A stretch of DNA of 64,000 nt from Actinophytocola oryzae (GTDB taxonomy: Bacteria > Actinomycetota > Actinomycetes > Mycobacteriales > Pseudonocardiaceae): positions 744,001 to 808,000 of the forward strand of contig NZ_SOCP01000002.1 in the NCBI RefSeq assembly GCF_004364325.1, in the 5' to 3' direction. Below the pieces are notes generated by a model. The model was not told the DNA's origin and ran no database searches. It saw only the letters and a list, made by a program, of their open reading frames with translations. A program made the translations under genes and the position numbers. This document shows positions 1-7,922 of the stretch, piece after piece. Numbering within the stretch: the first letter of the stretch is position 1; every line of letters starts with the position of its first letter.

Positions 1-448
1 TCATCGCGAGGTCCAGCTTCCGGCGCATGCCCCCGGAATAGGTCGACGCGGGCTTCTGCGCCGACTCCACCAGGTCGAACCGCTCCAGCAGGTCCGCGAC
101 GACGCGGCCGCCGTCACCGGAGCCCCTGCGGTCCAGGTCCACCATCAGCTGGAGGTTCTCCTGCCCGGTCAGCAGCTCGTCGACCGCGGCGAACTGACCG
201 GTGACGCCGATCGCCGCACGCACCGCCCTGGCGTCGGTCGCGACGTCGTGGCCCGCGACCTGTGCCGTCCCGCCGTCGGCGCGGATCAGCGTGGTGAGCA
301 CGTTGACCGTCGTCGTCTTGCCCGCCCCGTTCGGGCCGAGCAGGGAGAAGATCGTGCCTGCACCCACTTCGAGGTCGATGCCGTCGAGCACGATCTTGTC
401 CCCGAATGCCTTGCGCAGTCCCGAGACCGCGATCGCTGAGGTCGTCAC
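1..448 (-). CDS. ABC transporter ATP-binding protein, DrrA family (3' part beyond window)
   Basis: ATPase subunit of a DrrAB-type drug or lipid exporter. About 149 N-terminal residues are present; the rest runs off the left edge. Visible are the Walker A motif GPNGAGKTT, the Q-loop in TGQFAAVDELLTGQENL and the start of the signature [13 protein letters not shown]. The GTG start (448-446) overlaps the TGA stop of the upstream P450 (GTGA), so the two are probably translationally coupled. The protein is a clear paralog of the DrrA at 11687-12634 and, like it, is paired with a P450. Family is sure; substrate is unknown. A permease gene probably lies just outside the window. Confidence 0.93.
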   Translation of the reverse strand, partial: MTTSAIAVSGLRKAFGDKIVLDGIDLEVGAGTIFSLLGPNGAGKTTTVNVLTTLIRADGGTAQVAGHDVATDARAVRAAIGVTGQFAAVDELLTGQENLQLMVDLDRRGSGDGGRVVADLLERFDLVESAQKPASTYSGGMRRKLDLAM

Positions 449-1671
449 TTGGCCGTCTCCGTCCAGGTCACCGGCAGTTCGTGCACGCCGTAGATGTTCA
501 TGTCGGACTTGAGCCGCACCTCGCCGGCCGGGACGGCGAGCGCGAGGTCGGGGAAGCGCCGCAGCAGGCCCCCGAGACCGGCACGCATCTCGATGCGGGC
601 CAGCTGCTGGCCGAGGCACTGGTGGATGCCGTGGCCGAAGGACAGGTGGCCGCGGGCCGTGCGGTGGATGTCGAGGGTGTCGGGGTCGTCGAAGCGCTCG
701 GGGTCGTGGTTGGCGGCCAGCAGGGAGATCACGACGGTCGACCCCTCGGGGATCTTCTCCCCGCACAGCTCGATGTCCTCCGTGGCGTAGCGGAAGAAGA
801 TGTCCGCGATGGACAGGTAGCGCATCAGCTCCTCGACCGCACCGGGCATCAGGTCGGCGTCGGCACGCAGCTCGGCCAGCTGCCCGGGGTTCTCCAGCAG
901 CGCGAAGGTGCCCAGGGCCAGCACGTTGGCGGTGGTCTCGTGGCCGGCGAACAGCAGCAGGAAGGCGACGCCGGTCAGCTCCTCGATCGTGACGTCGTCG
1001 TCGCGGGCCAGGTCGGACAGGAGGTCGTCGCCCGGTTCGGCGCGCTTGCCCGTGACCAGCTCGGTCAGGTACGTGTTCAGCGCGATGTACGCGCCCATCT
1101 TCTCCTCGAGCGACTGGTCCCTGACCAGGAACTTGGCGGAGTTGACCTGGAAGTTCTCGCGGTCGGCGTAGGGGACCCCGAGCAGCTCGCAGATCACCAG
1201 TGACGGCACCGGCAGGGCGAACTCCTTGACGAGGTCGACCGGCGGGGCCATGTTCGCCAGCTTCTCCAGCTGCTGTTCGACGATCTCGACGATGTGCTCC
1301 TCGAGCGTCTTCATGCGCTTGACGGTGAAGGCGCCGGTGAGCTTCTTGCGCAGCCTGCCGTGGTCCGGCGGGTCCATCGCGACGAACATGCCCGGGATCT
1401 GGGGGGACGGTTCGGTGGGGGCGGGCATGCCGGGGGTCTCGTAGGGCATGTGGAGGATGCCGAGGTCCTGGCGGGAGCTGAACCGGGTGTCGGCCAGGAG
1501 CCTGCGGACCGCGTCGTAGCCGGTGACGAGCCAGCCCTCGTGCCCGTCGGGGAAGAGCATCGGACTGACGGGGCGGGCCCCGCGCAGCTCGGTGATCTCG
1601 CGGGGCGGGTCGAACGGGGTCACGTCACGCTGCATGGGCAGGCCGTGTGGGATGGGAACCGGCTGGCTCAT
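445..1671 (-). CDS. cytochrome P450
   Basis: Soluble bacterial class I P450 of 408 residues, expected to hydroxylate a small molecule with ferredoxin partners encoded elsewhere. The I-helix motif AGHETT, the ExxR of the K-helix (EELMRYL) and the heme loop [10 protein letters not shown] with Cys352 as thiolate ligand are all intact. The ATG at 1671 follows a GAAAGGAAA ribosome site; an 18-residue longer reading has none. Its stop overlaps the start of the DrrA gene, so oxidation and export are linked, as in the second P450/DrrAB set at 9715-12634. Three 11-bp-spaced heptamers at 1719-1747 precede it. The chemistry catalysed cannot be told from sequence. Confidence 0.95.
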   Translation of the reverse strand: MSQPVPIPHGLPMQRDVTPFDPPREITELRGARPVSPMLFPDGHEGWLVTGYDAVRRLLADTRFSSRQDLGILHMPYETPGMPAPTEPSPQIPGMFVAMDPPDHGRLRKKLTGAFTVKRMKTLEEHIVEIVEQQLEKLANMAPPVDLVKEFALPVPSLVICELLGVPYADRENFQVNSAKFLVRDQSLEEKMGAYIALNTYLTELVTGKRAEPGDDLLSDLARDDDVTIEELTGVAFLLLFAGHETTANVLALGTFALLENPGQLAELRADADLMPGAVEELMRYLSIADIFFRYATEDIELCGEKIPEGSTVVISLLAANHDPERFDDPDTLDIHRTARGHLSFGHGIHQCLGQQLARIEMRAGLGGLLRRFPDLALAVPAGEVRLKSDMNIYGVHELPVTWTETAK

Positions 1672-1718
1672 CGGTTTCCTTTCGTGGTGGTTTGTTGTCA
1701 CCACGATCACCGGTCGTC

Positions 1719-1747
1719 CTGTCACCGACCTGACACGGCTCTGACAC
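1719..1747 (-). promoter_or_regulatory. three SARP-like heptamer direct repeats
   Basis: On the minus strand, GTGTCAG, GTGTCAG and GTGACAG are separated by exactly 4 bases each, an 11-bp period (plus-strand positions 1741, 1730 and 1719). This geometry is characteristic of sites for SARP activators with an OmpR-type winged helix. The repeats lie 48 bp upstream of the P450 start and point toward it. The divergent flavin reductase could share them. Binding is inference. Confidence 0.5.
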
Positions 1748-1790
1748 CGACCCGGCGTCCGCGTCCGCCCGTCCCAGTACGGTGTCGCCC

Positions 1791-2270
1791 ATGGCGGACT
1801 TCGACGACCTGGTCGGTCGGCTGGACTACCCGATGCTCATCGTGACCGCGAACGACGGTCACAGGCGGGCAGGCTGCCTGGTCGGGTTCGCGAGCCAGTG
1901 CGCGATCGACCCGCCGAGGTACATGGTGTGGCTGTCGAAGAACAACCGGACTTTTCAGGTGGCCGGGCGTTGCGACCGGCTCGGCGTGCACGTGCTGGGA
2001 CGGGGGAACCGATTGCTCGCGGAGCTTTTCGGCACGGTCACCGGGTTCGACGAGGACAAGTTCACCCGCTGTGAGTGGCACGACGGTCCGGACGGTGTGC
2101 CCGTGCTGGCGGACTGCCCGCAGTGGTTCGTCGGGCGGGTCCTGTCCCGGCACGACACCGGCGACCACGAGGGCATCCTGCTCGAACCGACGGCCGTGGG
2201 TGGCGGAGCGGACCTGGGCCAGCTCGGCTTCCAGTCGGTCCGGGACCTCGACGCGGGCAACGAGGCGTGA
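1791..2270 (+). CDS. flavin reductase-like FMN-binding domain protein
   Basis: A 159-residue protein resembling the split-barrel flavin reductase/FMN-binding family (PYMVWLSKNN region followed by HVLGRGNR). Members reduce FMN or FAD for two-component monooxygenases or bind FMN. The start is taken as ATG 1791; no Shine-Dalgarno site precedes it, and a TACGGT box about 13 bases upstream suggests a leaderless transcript. It is divergent from the P450/DrrA pair and followed by an antibiotic-biosynthesis-type monooxygenase, so the two may form a small redox unit. Exact role unknown. Confidence 0.72.
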   Translation: MADFDDLVGRLDYPMLIVTANDGHRRAGCLVGFASQCAIDPPRYMVWLSKNNRTFQVAGRCDRLGVHVLGRGNRLLAELFGTVTGFDEDKFTRCEWHDGPDGVPVLADCPQWFVGRVLSRHDTGDHEGILLEPTAVGGGADLGQLGFQSVRDLDAGNEA

Positions 2271-2360
2271 GCGGAACTCCAGGGTTCTTCCCGGAGTCGG
2301 AGGCCGCGTCATGGGTGATGCGGAGCGCGGCGGGGACGTCGTGCGTCCACCCGGGAGGTC

Positions 2361-2378
2361 TTGATCTACAGTGCACTG
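2361..2378 (+). promoter_or_regulatory. possible promoter/operator before the ABM gene
   Basis: TTGATC at 2361 is a -35-like hexamer and CAGTGCACTG at 2369-2378 is a perfect 10-bp palindrome. They lie 32 bp before the ABM gene. No convincing -10 is seen, so this is tentative. Confidence 0.25.
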
Positions 2379-2409
2379 ACGACAAGCTCCCGGCGAAGGG
2401 GGAACGCGC

Positions 2410-2727
2410 GTGTCCGGCGGGAACATGTTCAGTGTCTACGGACGGATGACCGCACTGCCCGGCCGGCGTGACGACCTGGTCGCCGCGCTCCTCGACGGGT
2501 TCCGTGCCGGCGACGGCGGCGGCCTGCTCGCGTACAGCATCAACACCGCCTTCGACGATCCGGACACGATCTGGCTGACACAGCTGTGGATCGACAAGGA
2601 AGCCCACGACGCGACCACCCGTTCCGAGCCGGTCGCCGCGGCCAGCCGCCGGGTTCCCTCGCTCCTGGCTCGGCAGCCGGAGGGCTTCTACGGCCACGCC
2701 ATCCACGTTCACGGCCAGACCACCTAG
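2410..2727 (+). CDS. antibiotic biosynthesis monooxygenase (ABM) domain protein
   Basis: A 105-residue single-domain ABM protein (dimeric alpha/beta barrel). Family members are cofactor-free monooxygenases acting on quinols or polyketides, or heme-degrading relatives. The typical pattern is visible: YGRMTALPGRRDDL, then a central WLTQLWIDKEAHDA strand-helix, ending near GFYGHAIHVHG. The GTG at 2410 has a GAAGGGGGAA ribosome site; an ATG at 2425 is the alternative. It ends 3 bp before the convergent DUF2306 gene. Substrate unknown. Confidence 0.75.
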   Translation: MSGGNMFSVYGRMTALPGRRDDLVAALLDGFRAGDGGGLLAYSINTAFDDPDTIWLTQLWIDKEAHDATTRSEPVAAASRRVPSLLARQPEGFYGHAIHVHGQTT

Positions 2728-2730
2728 TCC

Positions 2731-3468
2731 TCAGGCGCTCGGCACCCGGACGCTCGTGCCGACACCCCGCGTGGCGGTGCGGCGGCTGCCTGGTTGGCGG
2801 CGTTCCAGCAGCCAGTCCGTGAGCAGCAACAGGAGCAGCGGGCTGAGCCACACCCCGATGCTCACGGCGCTGTACCGCATCAGCTCCTCGCTGCCGCCGA
2901 AGGTGGTGTCCACCTGCGGTGTGAGCACGATCGTGGCCACCACGTTGACGACCCGGCTCAGCACGATCGACATGGCGAGCGCGAAGCTGCGTGACATCCA
3001 CCTGCGGTGGTCACCGTAACGGCCTTGCCGGGCCATCCGCAGGCCGATGATCGTGACCGTGAGCCACAGCGCCGAGCCGACCAGGTTCGCCACCCGCACC
3101 GACGGGCCCGCCGTGGTGTGCCAGCCGATGTACAGCCCGAGCACGCCGGCGGGGAGCGCACCGCCGAAGACGTAGAGCCGGCCGGTGAGCCGGTGCCCGC
3201 GCCGGTGGGTGTTGCGGAACGCGGGCCAGATCTGGAAGCAGGCCGTCACCATCGCCACCGCGCCGAACAGGACGTGCGCGACCAGCAGCGGGTAGTAGAC
3301 GTCGTTGCCCTCCGGCGGTTCCAGCCGGGACAGCGACGGGTCGAGGGTCAGGTAGGGCGGCACCGAGAACGCCAGGAACGCCGCTGCCACCAGGAACAGG
3401 GGCCCGATCCAGGGGCGGCGCCACCAGGTGCGCACGCGGCGGGGCGGCACGTCCTTCGTCGAGGTCAT
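2731..3468 (-). CDS. DUF2306 integral membrane protein
   Basis: A 245-residue multi-pass membrane protein. About six hydrophobic segments begin with WIGPLFLVAAAFLAFSVPPYL. The conserved DUF2306 features are present: HVLFGAVAMVTACFQ, the HRRGHRLTGRLYVFGGALPA loop and the later YGDHRRWMSRSFALAMS loop. The family has no known biochemical function. The long open frame continues far upstream of 3468 but crosses the divergent TetR gene and is not coding there. It shares the intergenic operator at 3496-3541 with that TetR regulator, which probably controls it. Confidence 0.85.
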   Translation of the reverse strand: MTSTKDVPPRRVRTWWRRPWIGPLFLVAAAFLAFSVPPYLTLDPSLSRLEPPEGNDVYYPLLVAHVLFGAVAMVTACFQIWPAFRNTHRRGHRLTGRLYVFGGALPAGVLGLYIGWHTTAGPSVRVANLVGSALWLTVTIIGLRMARQGRYGDHRRWMSRSFALAMSIVLSRVVNVVATIVLTPQVDTTFGGSEELMRYSAVSIGVWLSPLLLLLLTDWLLERRQPGSRRTATRGVGTSVRVPSA

Positions 3469-3495
3469 GGGGAATCCGTTCCGGGGAGGCCAGGA

Positions 3496-3541
3496 AAAAC
3501 TACGTACACCATACATAAATATGTAGGACATGCATAGTTTT
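3496..3541. promoter_or_regulatory. concentric palindromic operator between DUF2306 and tetR
   Basis: A 46-bp imperfect palindrome centred at 3518.5. The inner arms give TACATAAATATGTA (3512-3525); the outer arms are AAAACTA (3496-3502) and TAGTTTT (3535-3541), on the same centre. It is strikingly AT-rich for this genome and fills the divergent promoter region. It is the natural autoregulatory site for the adjacent TetR protein. Confidence 0.7.
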
Positions 3542-3573
3542 AGAATGTGCCGACGACACGGACGGGACGGCAC

Positions 3574-4350
3574 ATGGCGACACGGGGCAAGAGCCCGGAT
3601 CTTCAGCACAGCCTCACGCTGCTGTGGGAGGGGCGCTCCCCGGGCCGGCGCGGGCCACGAGCACGCCTCACCGTGGAGGGGATCGCGCAGGCCGCCATCC
3701 GGATCGCGGACGCGGACGGCCTGGAAGCGCTGTCGATGCAGCGGATCGCCGCCGAGCTGGGCTACTCGACGATGTCCATCTACAACCACATCCCCAGCAA
3801 GGACCTGCTGCTCGAGGTGGTCGCCGACGTCGCGGCAGGCAGGCCGCCCGAGCCCGACCGAGCGGACGACTTCCGGTACGCGGTGCGGCACTGGGTCGGC
3901 GCGCTGTGGGCAGGTTTCCAGACACGCCCCTGGCTGCTCCGCGTCCCGCTCGACCACGCGCCGATCGGGCCCAACCAACTCGCGTGGCTCGACCGCCTGC
4001 TGCGGCCCCTGCTCGTGGCCGGTCTGAGGGGCGGCGAGGCCAGGGCGGCGGCCCTGCACCTGACCGCGGTCGTGCGCGGCACGGCACAGATCAGCACGGA
4101 CCTGACCAGCGCGCACAGGACCGACGACGGCCACCCCCGCACCGAGGCCGAGGTGGCCCAGGTGCTCGCCGGGTTCATCGATCCGGACGTCTACCCGGCG
4201 CTGGCCGCGGTCCACGCCGCCGAGAGTGCCGAGGTCGAACGGGAACGGGACGCGCTGCCCGCCGAGTTGAGCTTCGGGGTCGACCGGTTCCTGGACGGTG
4301 TCGAGGCCTGGGTGGCTCGCCGGGGCCGAGAGTCGTCGGTTCGGCGTTGA
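3574..4350 (+). CDS. TetR family repressor (TetR class C-terminal domain)
   Basis: A 258-residue TetR-type regulator. The N-terminal helix-turn-helix spans about residues 35-80 (LTVEGIAQAAIRIADADG to YSTMSIYNHIPSKDLLL). It is followed by a long ligand-binding domain like that of TetR_C proteins, ending near GVDRFLDGVEAWV. The ATG at 3574 is preferred; an in-frame GTG lies 27 bp upstream. Divergent to the DUF2306 membrane protein across a strong palindrome, so it probably represses that gene and itself. Inducer unknown. Confidence 0.88.
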   Translation: MATRGKSPDLQHSLTLLWEGRSPGRRGPRARLTVEGIAQAAIRIADADGLEALSMQRIAAELGYSTMSIYNHIPSKDLLLEVVADVAAGRPPEPDRADDFRYAVRHWVGALWAGFQTRPWLLRVPLDHAPIGPNQLAWLDRLLRPLLVAGLRGGEARAAALHLTAVVRGTAQISTDLTSAHRTDDGHPRTEAEVAQVLAGFIDPDVYPALAAVHAAESAEVERERDALPAELSFGVDRFLDGVEAWVARRGRESSVRR

Positions 4351-4408
4351 GTAGGGGCCGGATCCCTGGGTATTGCCTGTAGCAACTTTCCCCTACGAGG
4401 AGGACGAA

Positions 4409-6658
4409 GTGGCTTCAGGTAAACCGGGCAAGCTCGTCAAGGCGGCACTCGAGAAGGCGGTGGAGAAGGTCGCCGAGCTGGTGAATCCCCCTATCCCCGG
4501 CGCGCCGGGCAGTGAGCCGCCTTCGCTCGAGGAGCCGGTCGAGCCCCGTGGGCCGCTGGCGCCCAAGGCCGACCAGACCGGCCCGGAGACGGTGTCGCCG
4601 ACCGGCGCGGACACCGGCGCCCCGCAGCTGTCCAACGGGCAGCAGGGCGAGTACCTCACCACGTCGGCCGGCCTGCGCCTGTACGACACCGACCACTCGC
4701 TGAAGGCAGGCGAGCGGGGGCCGACGCTGCTGCAGGACCACCACCTGCGTGAGAAGGTCATGCACTTCGACCACGAGCGCATCCCGGAGCGGGTCGTGCA
4801 CGCGCGTGGCTACGGGGCGCACGGCGTGTTCGTCGGCTACGGCACGGGTGCGAACGTCTGCAGGGCGGGCTTCCTGGCCAACGGGGTCGAGACGCCGGTG
4901 TTCGTCCGGTTCTCCACGGTCGTCGGGTCACGCGGCTCGGCCGACGCCGTCCGCGACACCCGTGGGTTCGCGACGAAGTTCTACACGCAGGAGGGCAACT
5001 TCGACCTGGTCGGCAACAACATCCCGGTCTTCTTCATCCAGGACGGGATCAAGTTCCCCGACATCATCCACGCGGCCAAGCCGCACCCGGATCGCGAGAT
5101 CCCGCAGGCGCAGAGCGCGCACGACACGTTCTGGGACTTCGTCTCGACCCACACCGAAGCCACCCACCACGTCATGTGGAACATGTCCGACCGCGCGATC
5201 CCGCGCTCCTACCGGACGATGGAGGGCTTCGGGGTCCACACGTTCCGCCTCGTCAACGCCGAGGGGGAGACCGCGCTCGCGAAGTTCCACTGGAAGCCGA
5301 AGCTGGGCGTGCACTCCCTGGTGTGGGAGGAGGCCCAGATGATCAACGGCTTCGACCCGGACTACCACCGCCGCGACCTCGCCGACGCCATCGAGTCCGG
5401 CGCGTACCCGCAGTGGGAGCTGGGCCTGCAGGTCTTCCCGGACACGCCGAGGCAGACGTTCGAGGGCATCGACCTGCTGGACCCGACGAAGTTCGTGCCG
5501 GAGGAGCTGGCACCGGTGCAGCCGGTGGGGATGCTGACGCTCAACCGCAACACGCTGAACTACTTCGCGGAGACCGAGCAGGTCGCGTTCCACCTCGGGA
5601 ACCTCGTGCCCGGCATCGACGTGACCGACGACCCGCTGTTCCAGGCACGGCTGTTCTCCTACCTGGACACCCAGCTGACCAGGCTCGCCGGGCCGAACTT
5701 CAACCAGATCCCGATCAACCGGCCGCACACGGCGGTCAACGACATGTTCCGCGACGGCTTCCACCAGCACGCCGTGCACGCCGGGGTCGCGCCGTACCGG
5801 CCGAACACCCTCGACGGGGGCAACCCGTTCGAGACCGGGCCCGACGCCCGGCCGTTCGTGGAGGTGGCGCAGCCGTTGGCGAAGGTGGCGAAGGTGCGGC
5901 AGTCGCCGGTGTCCTTCGCCGACCACTACACGCAGCCGAGGCTGTTCTGGCAGAGCCTCTCGCCGGTGGAGAAGGAGCACGTCGTGCGTGCCTTCACCTT
6001 CGAGCTGGGCAAGTGCTACGAGCAGGCCATCAAGGAACGCGAGCTGCAGGTGCTGGCCAATGTGGACACTGTGCTGTGCCAGGAGGTGGCCAGGGGACTC
6101 GGACTGCCTGCCCCGACCGTCACCGGGCGGCCGAAGAAGGTCACGCCGAGCCCCGCGCTCTCCCAGGTCGGGCACAGCTGGCCGGTCGACGGGCGCATCA
6201 TCGGGATCGTGGTCGACCCGGCCGACCTCGACGGCGTGCGTGCGGTGCGTGAGGTGATCCTCGCCGCCGGGATGGTGCCGCTGCTGATCGCGGCGACCGG
6301 CGGTCCGCTGGACGCCGACAGCGGCCTCGTCGCGCAGCGCACGTTCCTCACCGCCCGTTCGGTCGAGTTCGACGCGCTGCTGCTCGCGGGCAGCCCGCCG
6401 CCCGCCCCGGACGCGTTGCCGTCGCCGAACGGCAAGGCGGTCGTCGACCCGCGTGTCGTCCTGATGGTCCAGGAGTGCTTCCGCCACTCGAAGGCGATCG
6501 GCGGCTGGGGCAACGCGGCCGTCGCGCTCGAGGCGGCCGGTTGTGCCGACGGGCCGGGGGTCGTGCTCGGCGACGACGCGGCGTCCGTGCTCGGTGACGT
6601 GACCAAGCTGCTCGGCACCCACCGCGTGTGGGAACGGTTCCCCGCCAGCATCTCCTGA
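4409..6658 (+). CDS. katE: large-subunit catalase, HPII/KatE type
   Basis: A 749-residue monofunctional heme catalase that dismutates hydrogen peroxide. Distal His131 (ERVVHARG), the Asn pair N203/N204 (DLVGNNIPVFF) and proximal heme ligand Tyr418 (LFSYLDTQ) are all present. The C-terminal flavodoxin-like domain of large-subunit catalases occupies about residues 600-749 (VDGRIIGIVVDPADLDG onward). The N-terminal 80 residues are a proline-rich extension. GTG 4409 is chosen because of the AGGAGG site just upstream; the frame is open further 5'. The ankyrin gene follows after 11 bp, a known partnership for catalases. Confidence 0.96.
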   Translation: MASGKPGKLVKAALEKAVEKVAELVNPPIPGAPGSEPPSLEEPVEPRGPLAPKADQTGPETVSPTGADTGAPQLSNGQQGEYLTTSAGLRLYDTDHSLKAGERGPTLLQDHHLREKVMHFDHERIPERVVHARGYGAHGVFVGYGTGANVCRAGFLANGVETPVFVRFSTVVGSRGSADAVRDTRGFATKFYTQEGNFDLVGNNIPVFFIQDGIKFPDIIHAAKPHPDREIPQAQSAHDTFWDFVSTHTEATHHVMWNMSDRAIPRSYRTMEGFGVHTFRLVNAEGETALAKFHWKPKLGVHSLVWEEAQMINGFDPDYHRRDLADAIESGAYPQWELGLQVFPDTPRQTFEGIDLLDPTKFVPEELAPVQPVGMLTLNRNTLNYFAETEQVAFHLGNLVPGIDVTDDPLFQARLFSYLDTQLTRLAGPNFNQIPINRPHTAVNDMFRDGFHQHAVHAGVAPYRPNTLDGGNPFETGPDARPFVEVAQPLAKVAKVRQSPVSFADHYTQPRLFWQSLSPVEKEHVVRAFTFELGKCYEQAIKERELQVLANVDTVLCQEVARGLGLPAPTVTGRPKKVTPSPALSQVGHSWPVDGRIIGIVVDPADLDGVRAVREVILAAGMVPLLIAATGGPLDADSGLVAQRTFLTARSVEFDALLLAGSPPPAPDALPSPNGKAVVDPRVVLMVQECFRHSKAIGGWGNAAVALEAAGCADGPGVVLGDDAASVLGDVTKLLGTHRVWERFPASIS

Positions 6659-6669
6659 GAGGTCCGGTC

Positions 6670-7071
6670 GTGCCAGAAGCACTCACCGAGGAGGAGCTGA
6701 CGTTCCTCCGCTCGATGTTCGATCTCGCCCGTCAGGGTGAGACCGGGCGGCTCGTGGCGGCGGTCGACGCCGGGATACCCGTGAACCTCACCAACGAGGC
6801 CGGGGACTCCCTGCTCATCCTGGCCGCCTACCACGACCATCCGGAGACGGTGCGGGCACTGCTCGACCGGGGCGCCGACACGGCAAGGGTCAACGACCGT
6901 GGCCAGACCGCGCTCGGAGCGGCGGTTTTCCGCCGCTCCGAGCGCAATGTCGCCCAACTGTTGGCCTCGGGTGCCGACCCGGCCCTCGGTCCGCGTTCCG
7001 CGCTGGACATCGCGGAGTTCTTCGACCTGCCCGAGATGCTGGCGCTCCTGCGTCAGCCGGACCCGCACTGA
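6670..7071 (+). CDS. ankyrin-repeat protein, catalase partner
   Basis: A 133-residue soluble protein of three to four ankyrin repeats (AAVDAGIPVNLTNEAGDSLL, then ALLDRGADTARVNDRGQTAL and LLASGADPAL). It starts at a GTG 11 bp after katE, so it is cotranscribed. In Pseudomonas an ankyrin protein encoded beside katB is needed for full catalase activity, and such pairs recur in actinobacteria; a similar assisting role is inferred. The last codon and stop (CAC TGA) lie inside the first unit of a palindromic repeat cluster, which may have replaced the original C-terminus. Confidence 0.85.
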   Translation: MPEALTEEELTFLRSMFDLARQGETGRLVAAVDAGIPVNLTNEAGDSLLILAAYHDHPETVRALLDRGADTARVNDRGQTALGAAVFRRSERNVAQLLASGADPALGPRSALDIAEFFDLPEMLALLRQPDPH

Positions 7072-7146
7072 AGGACGCCTTCCTTACGCTGGGAGCACTG
7101 AAGGCGTCCTTCAGTACCCCCGGCGTTACGAAGGACGCCTTCAGTG
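7066..7146. repeat. three 30-bp-spaced palindromic elements
   Basis: Cores GAAGGACGCCTTC (7070-7082), GAAGGCGTCCTTC (7100-7112) and GAAGGACGCCTTC (7130-7142) are each near-perfect palindromes, flanked by ACTG/CAGT or TTACG, and start exactly 30 bp apart. The middle unit is the inverse of the others, so adjacent units can pair as long hairpins. They lie between convergent genes and may terminate both. The same family recurs at 41804-41850. Confidence 0.85.
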
Positions 7147-7164
7147 CGTTCGGCCGGCGGGTGG

Positions 7165-7839
7165 TTATCCGGTGCTGTCGGTCGTCGCGTGTGGGGCGCC
7201 GACGGGTTTCGACTCCGGTGAGCCGCGCTGGCGGAGGTAGACGCTGAACACGGCCATGGAGCCGAGGGCGAGGAACTCGGACTGCCAGTTCTGGAGCGTG
7301 CGGTTCCAGAAGTCGGCGCTCGCCACGTATCCCGCCCACGTGACGGGGTCGGTGAGCTGTGCCAGCTGTTCGGCGTTGTAGGCGGCCTGGCCCGCGATGG
7401 ACTGTGCGAGCCAGGACAGCAGGAACACCACGGCCATGGTGGCGCACAGGGAATGAGAGAACACCCGCGTGCGCCAACCGCCACTGCGGACCCACTTCGG
7501 CGAGTCCGCGGTGGCGTACGCGCCGACGAGCTGCTTCTCGTCGGACTCGGTCCCGATCTCGGCGGGCTTCTTGGACTCCGGTGAGCCGAGCTGCACGAGC
7601 CAGACCGTCGCGAAGATGTAGAGGAAGAACTGGAGGTACTCGGACTGCCAGTTCTCGGCGACGTCCACGGCGAAGTCCGTGCTGGCGACATAGGTCCAGA
7701 ACGGGATCTGCCTGCCGCCGTCGACGAGCTGCTGGTCGTTGAAGTCCGCGTGCCCGGACACGGCCTGCCCGACGAGTGTGGCGAGGAAGAGCAGGCCGAA
7801 CGCCAGGCTCAACCCGTTGGCGCGCAGGTACCGCTTCAT
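7165..7839 (-). CDS. DUF6766 family membrane protein
   Basis: A 224-residue protein with about four hydrophobic helices. It appears internally duplicated: the first half has FWTYVASTDF, NWQSEYLQFF and QLGSPES, and the second half repeats these as TWAGYVASADF, NWQSEFLALG and RQRGSPES. Function of DUF6766 is unknown. The ATG at 7839 overlaps the stop of the upstream 28-codon gene (ATGA), which overlaps the lipoprotein gene in the same way, so the three are translationally coupled. Confidence 0.82.
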   Translation of the reverse strand: MKRYLRANGLSLAFGLLFLATLVGQAVSGHADFNDQQLVDGGRQIPFWTYVASTDFAVDVAENWQSEYLQFFLYIFATVWLVQLGSPESKKPAEIGTESDEKQLVGAYATADSPKWVRSGGWRTRVFSHSLCATMAVVFLLSWLAQSIAGQAAYNAEQLAQLTDPVTWAGYVASADFWNRTLQNWQSEFLALGSMAVFSVYLRQRGSPESKPVGAPHATTDSTG

Positions 7840-7922
7840 GGGCGAAGGAGTCCGATCACGATGAAGTAGGCGAGACCGAGCAGGATCGCCCCGAGGTACA
7901 CCGCGAAGATCGCGTGTCTCAT
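7836..7922 (-). CDS. 28-residue single-pass membrane peptide
   Basis: The protein MRHAIFAVYLGAILLGLAYF-IVIGLLRP has one hydrophobic helix and almost nothing else. Its ATG overlaps the TGA of the lipoprotein gene and its TGA overlaps the ATG of the DUF6766 gene. Such double overlaps are strong evidence for a real, coupled gene despite its size. It may be a membrane-complex accessory subunit; no family is recognised. Confidence 0.68.
   Translation of the reverse strand: MRHAIFAVYLGAILLGLAYFIVIGLLRP

Noticed and set aside
2731..4215. 494-codon version of the DUF2306 gene
   Set aside because: The extension beyond 3468 runs through the operator and the tetR gene in reverse; the DUF2306 domain starts after the ATG at 3468.
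4928..6682. 584-codon antisense frame opposite katE
   Set aside because: Shadow of the catalase gene; composition is dominated by Arg, Gly, Val and His without motifs.
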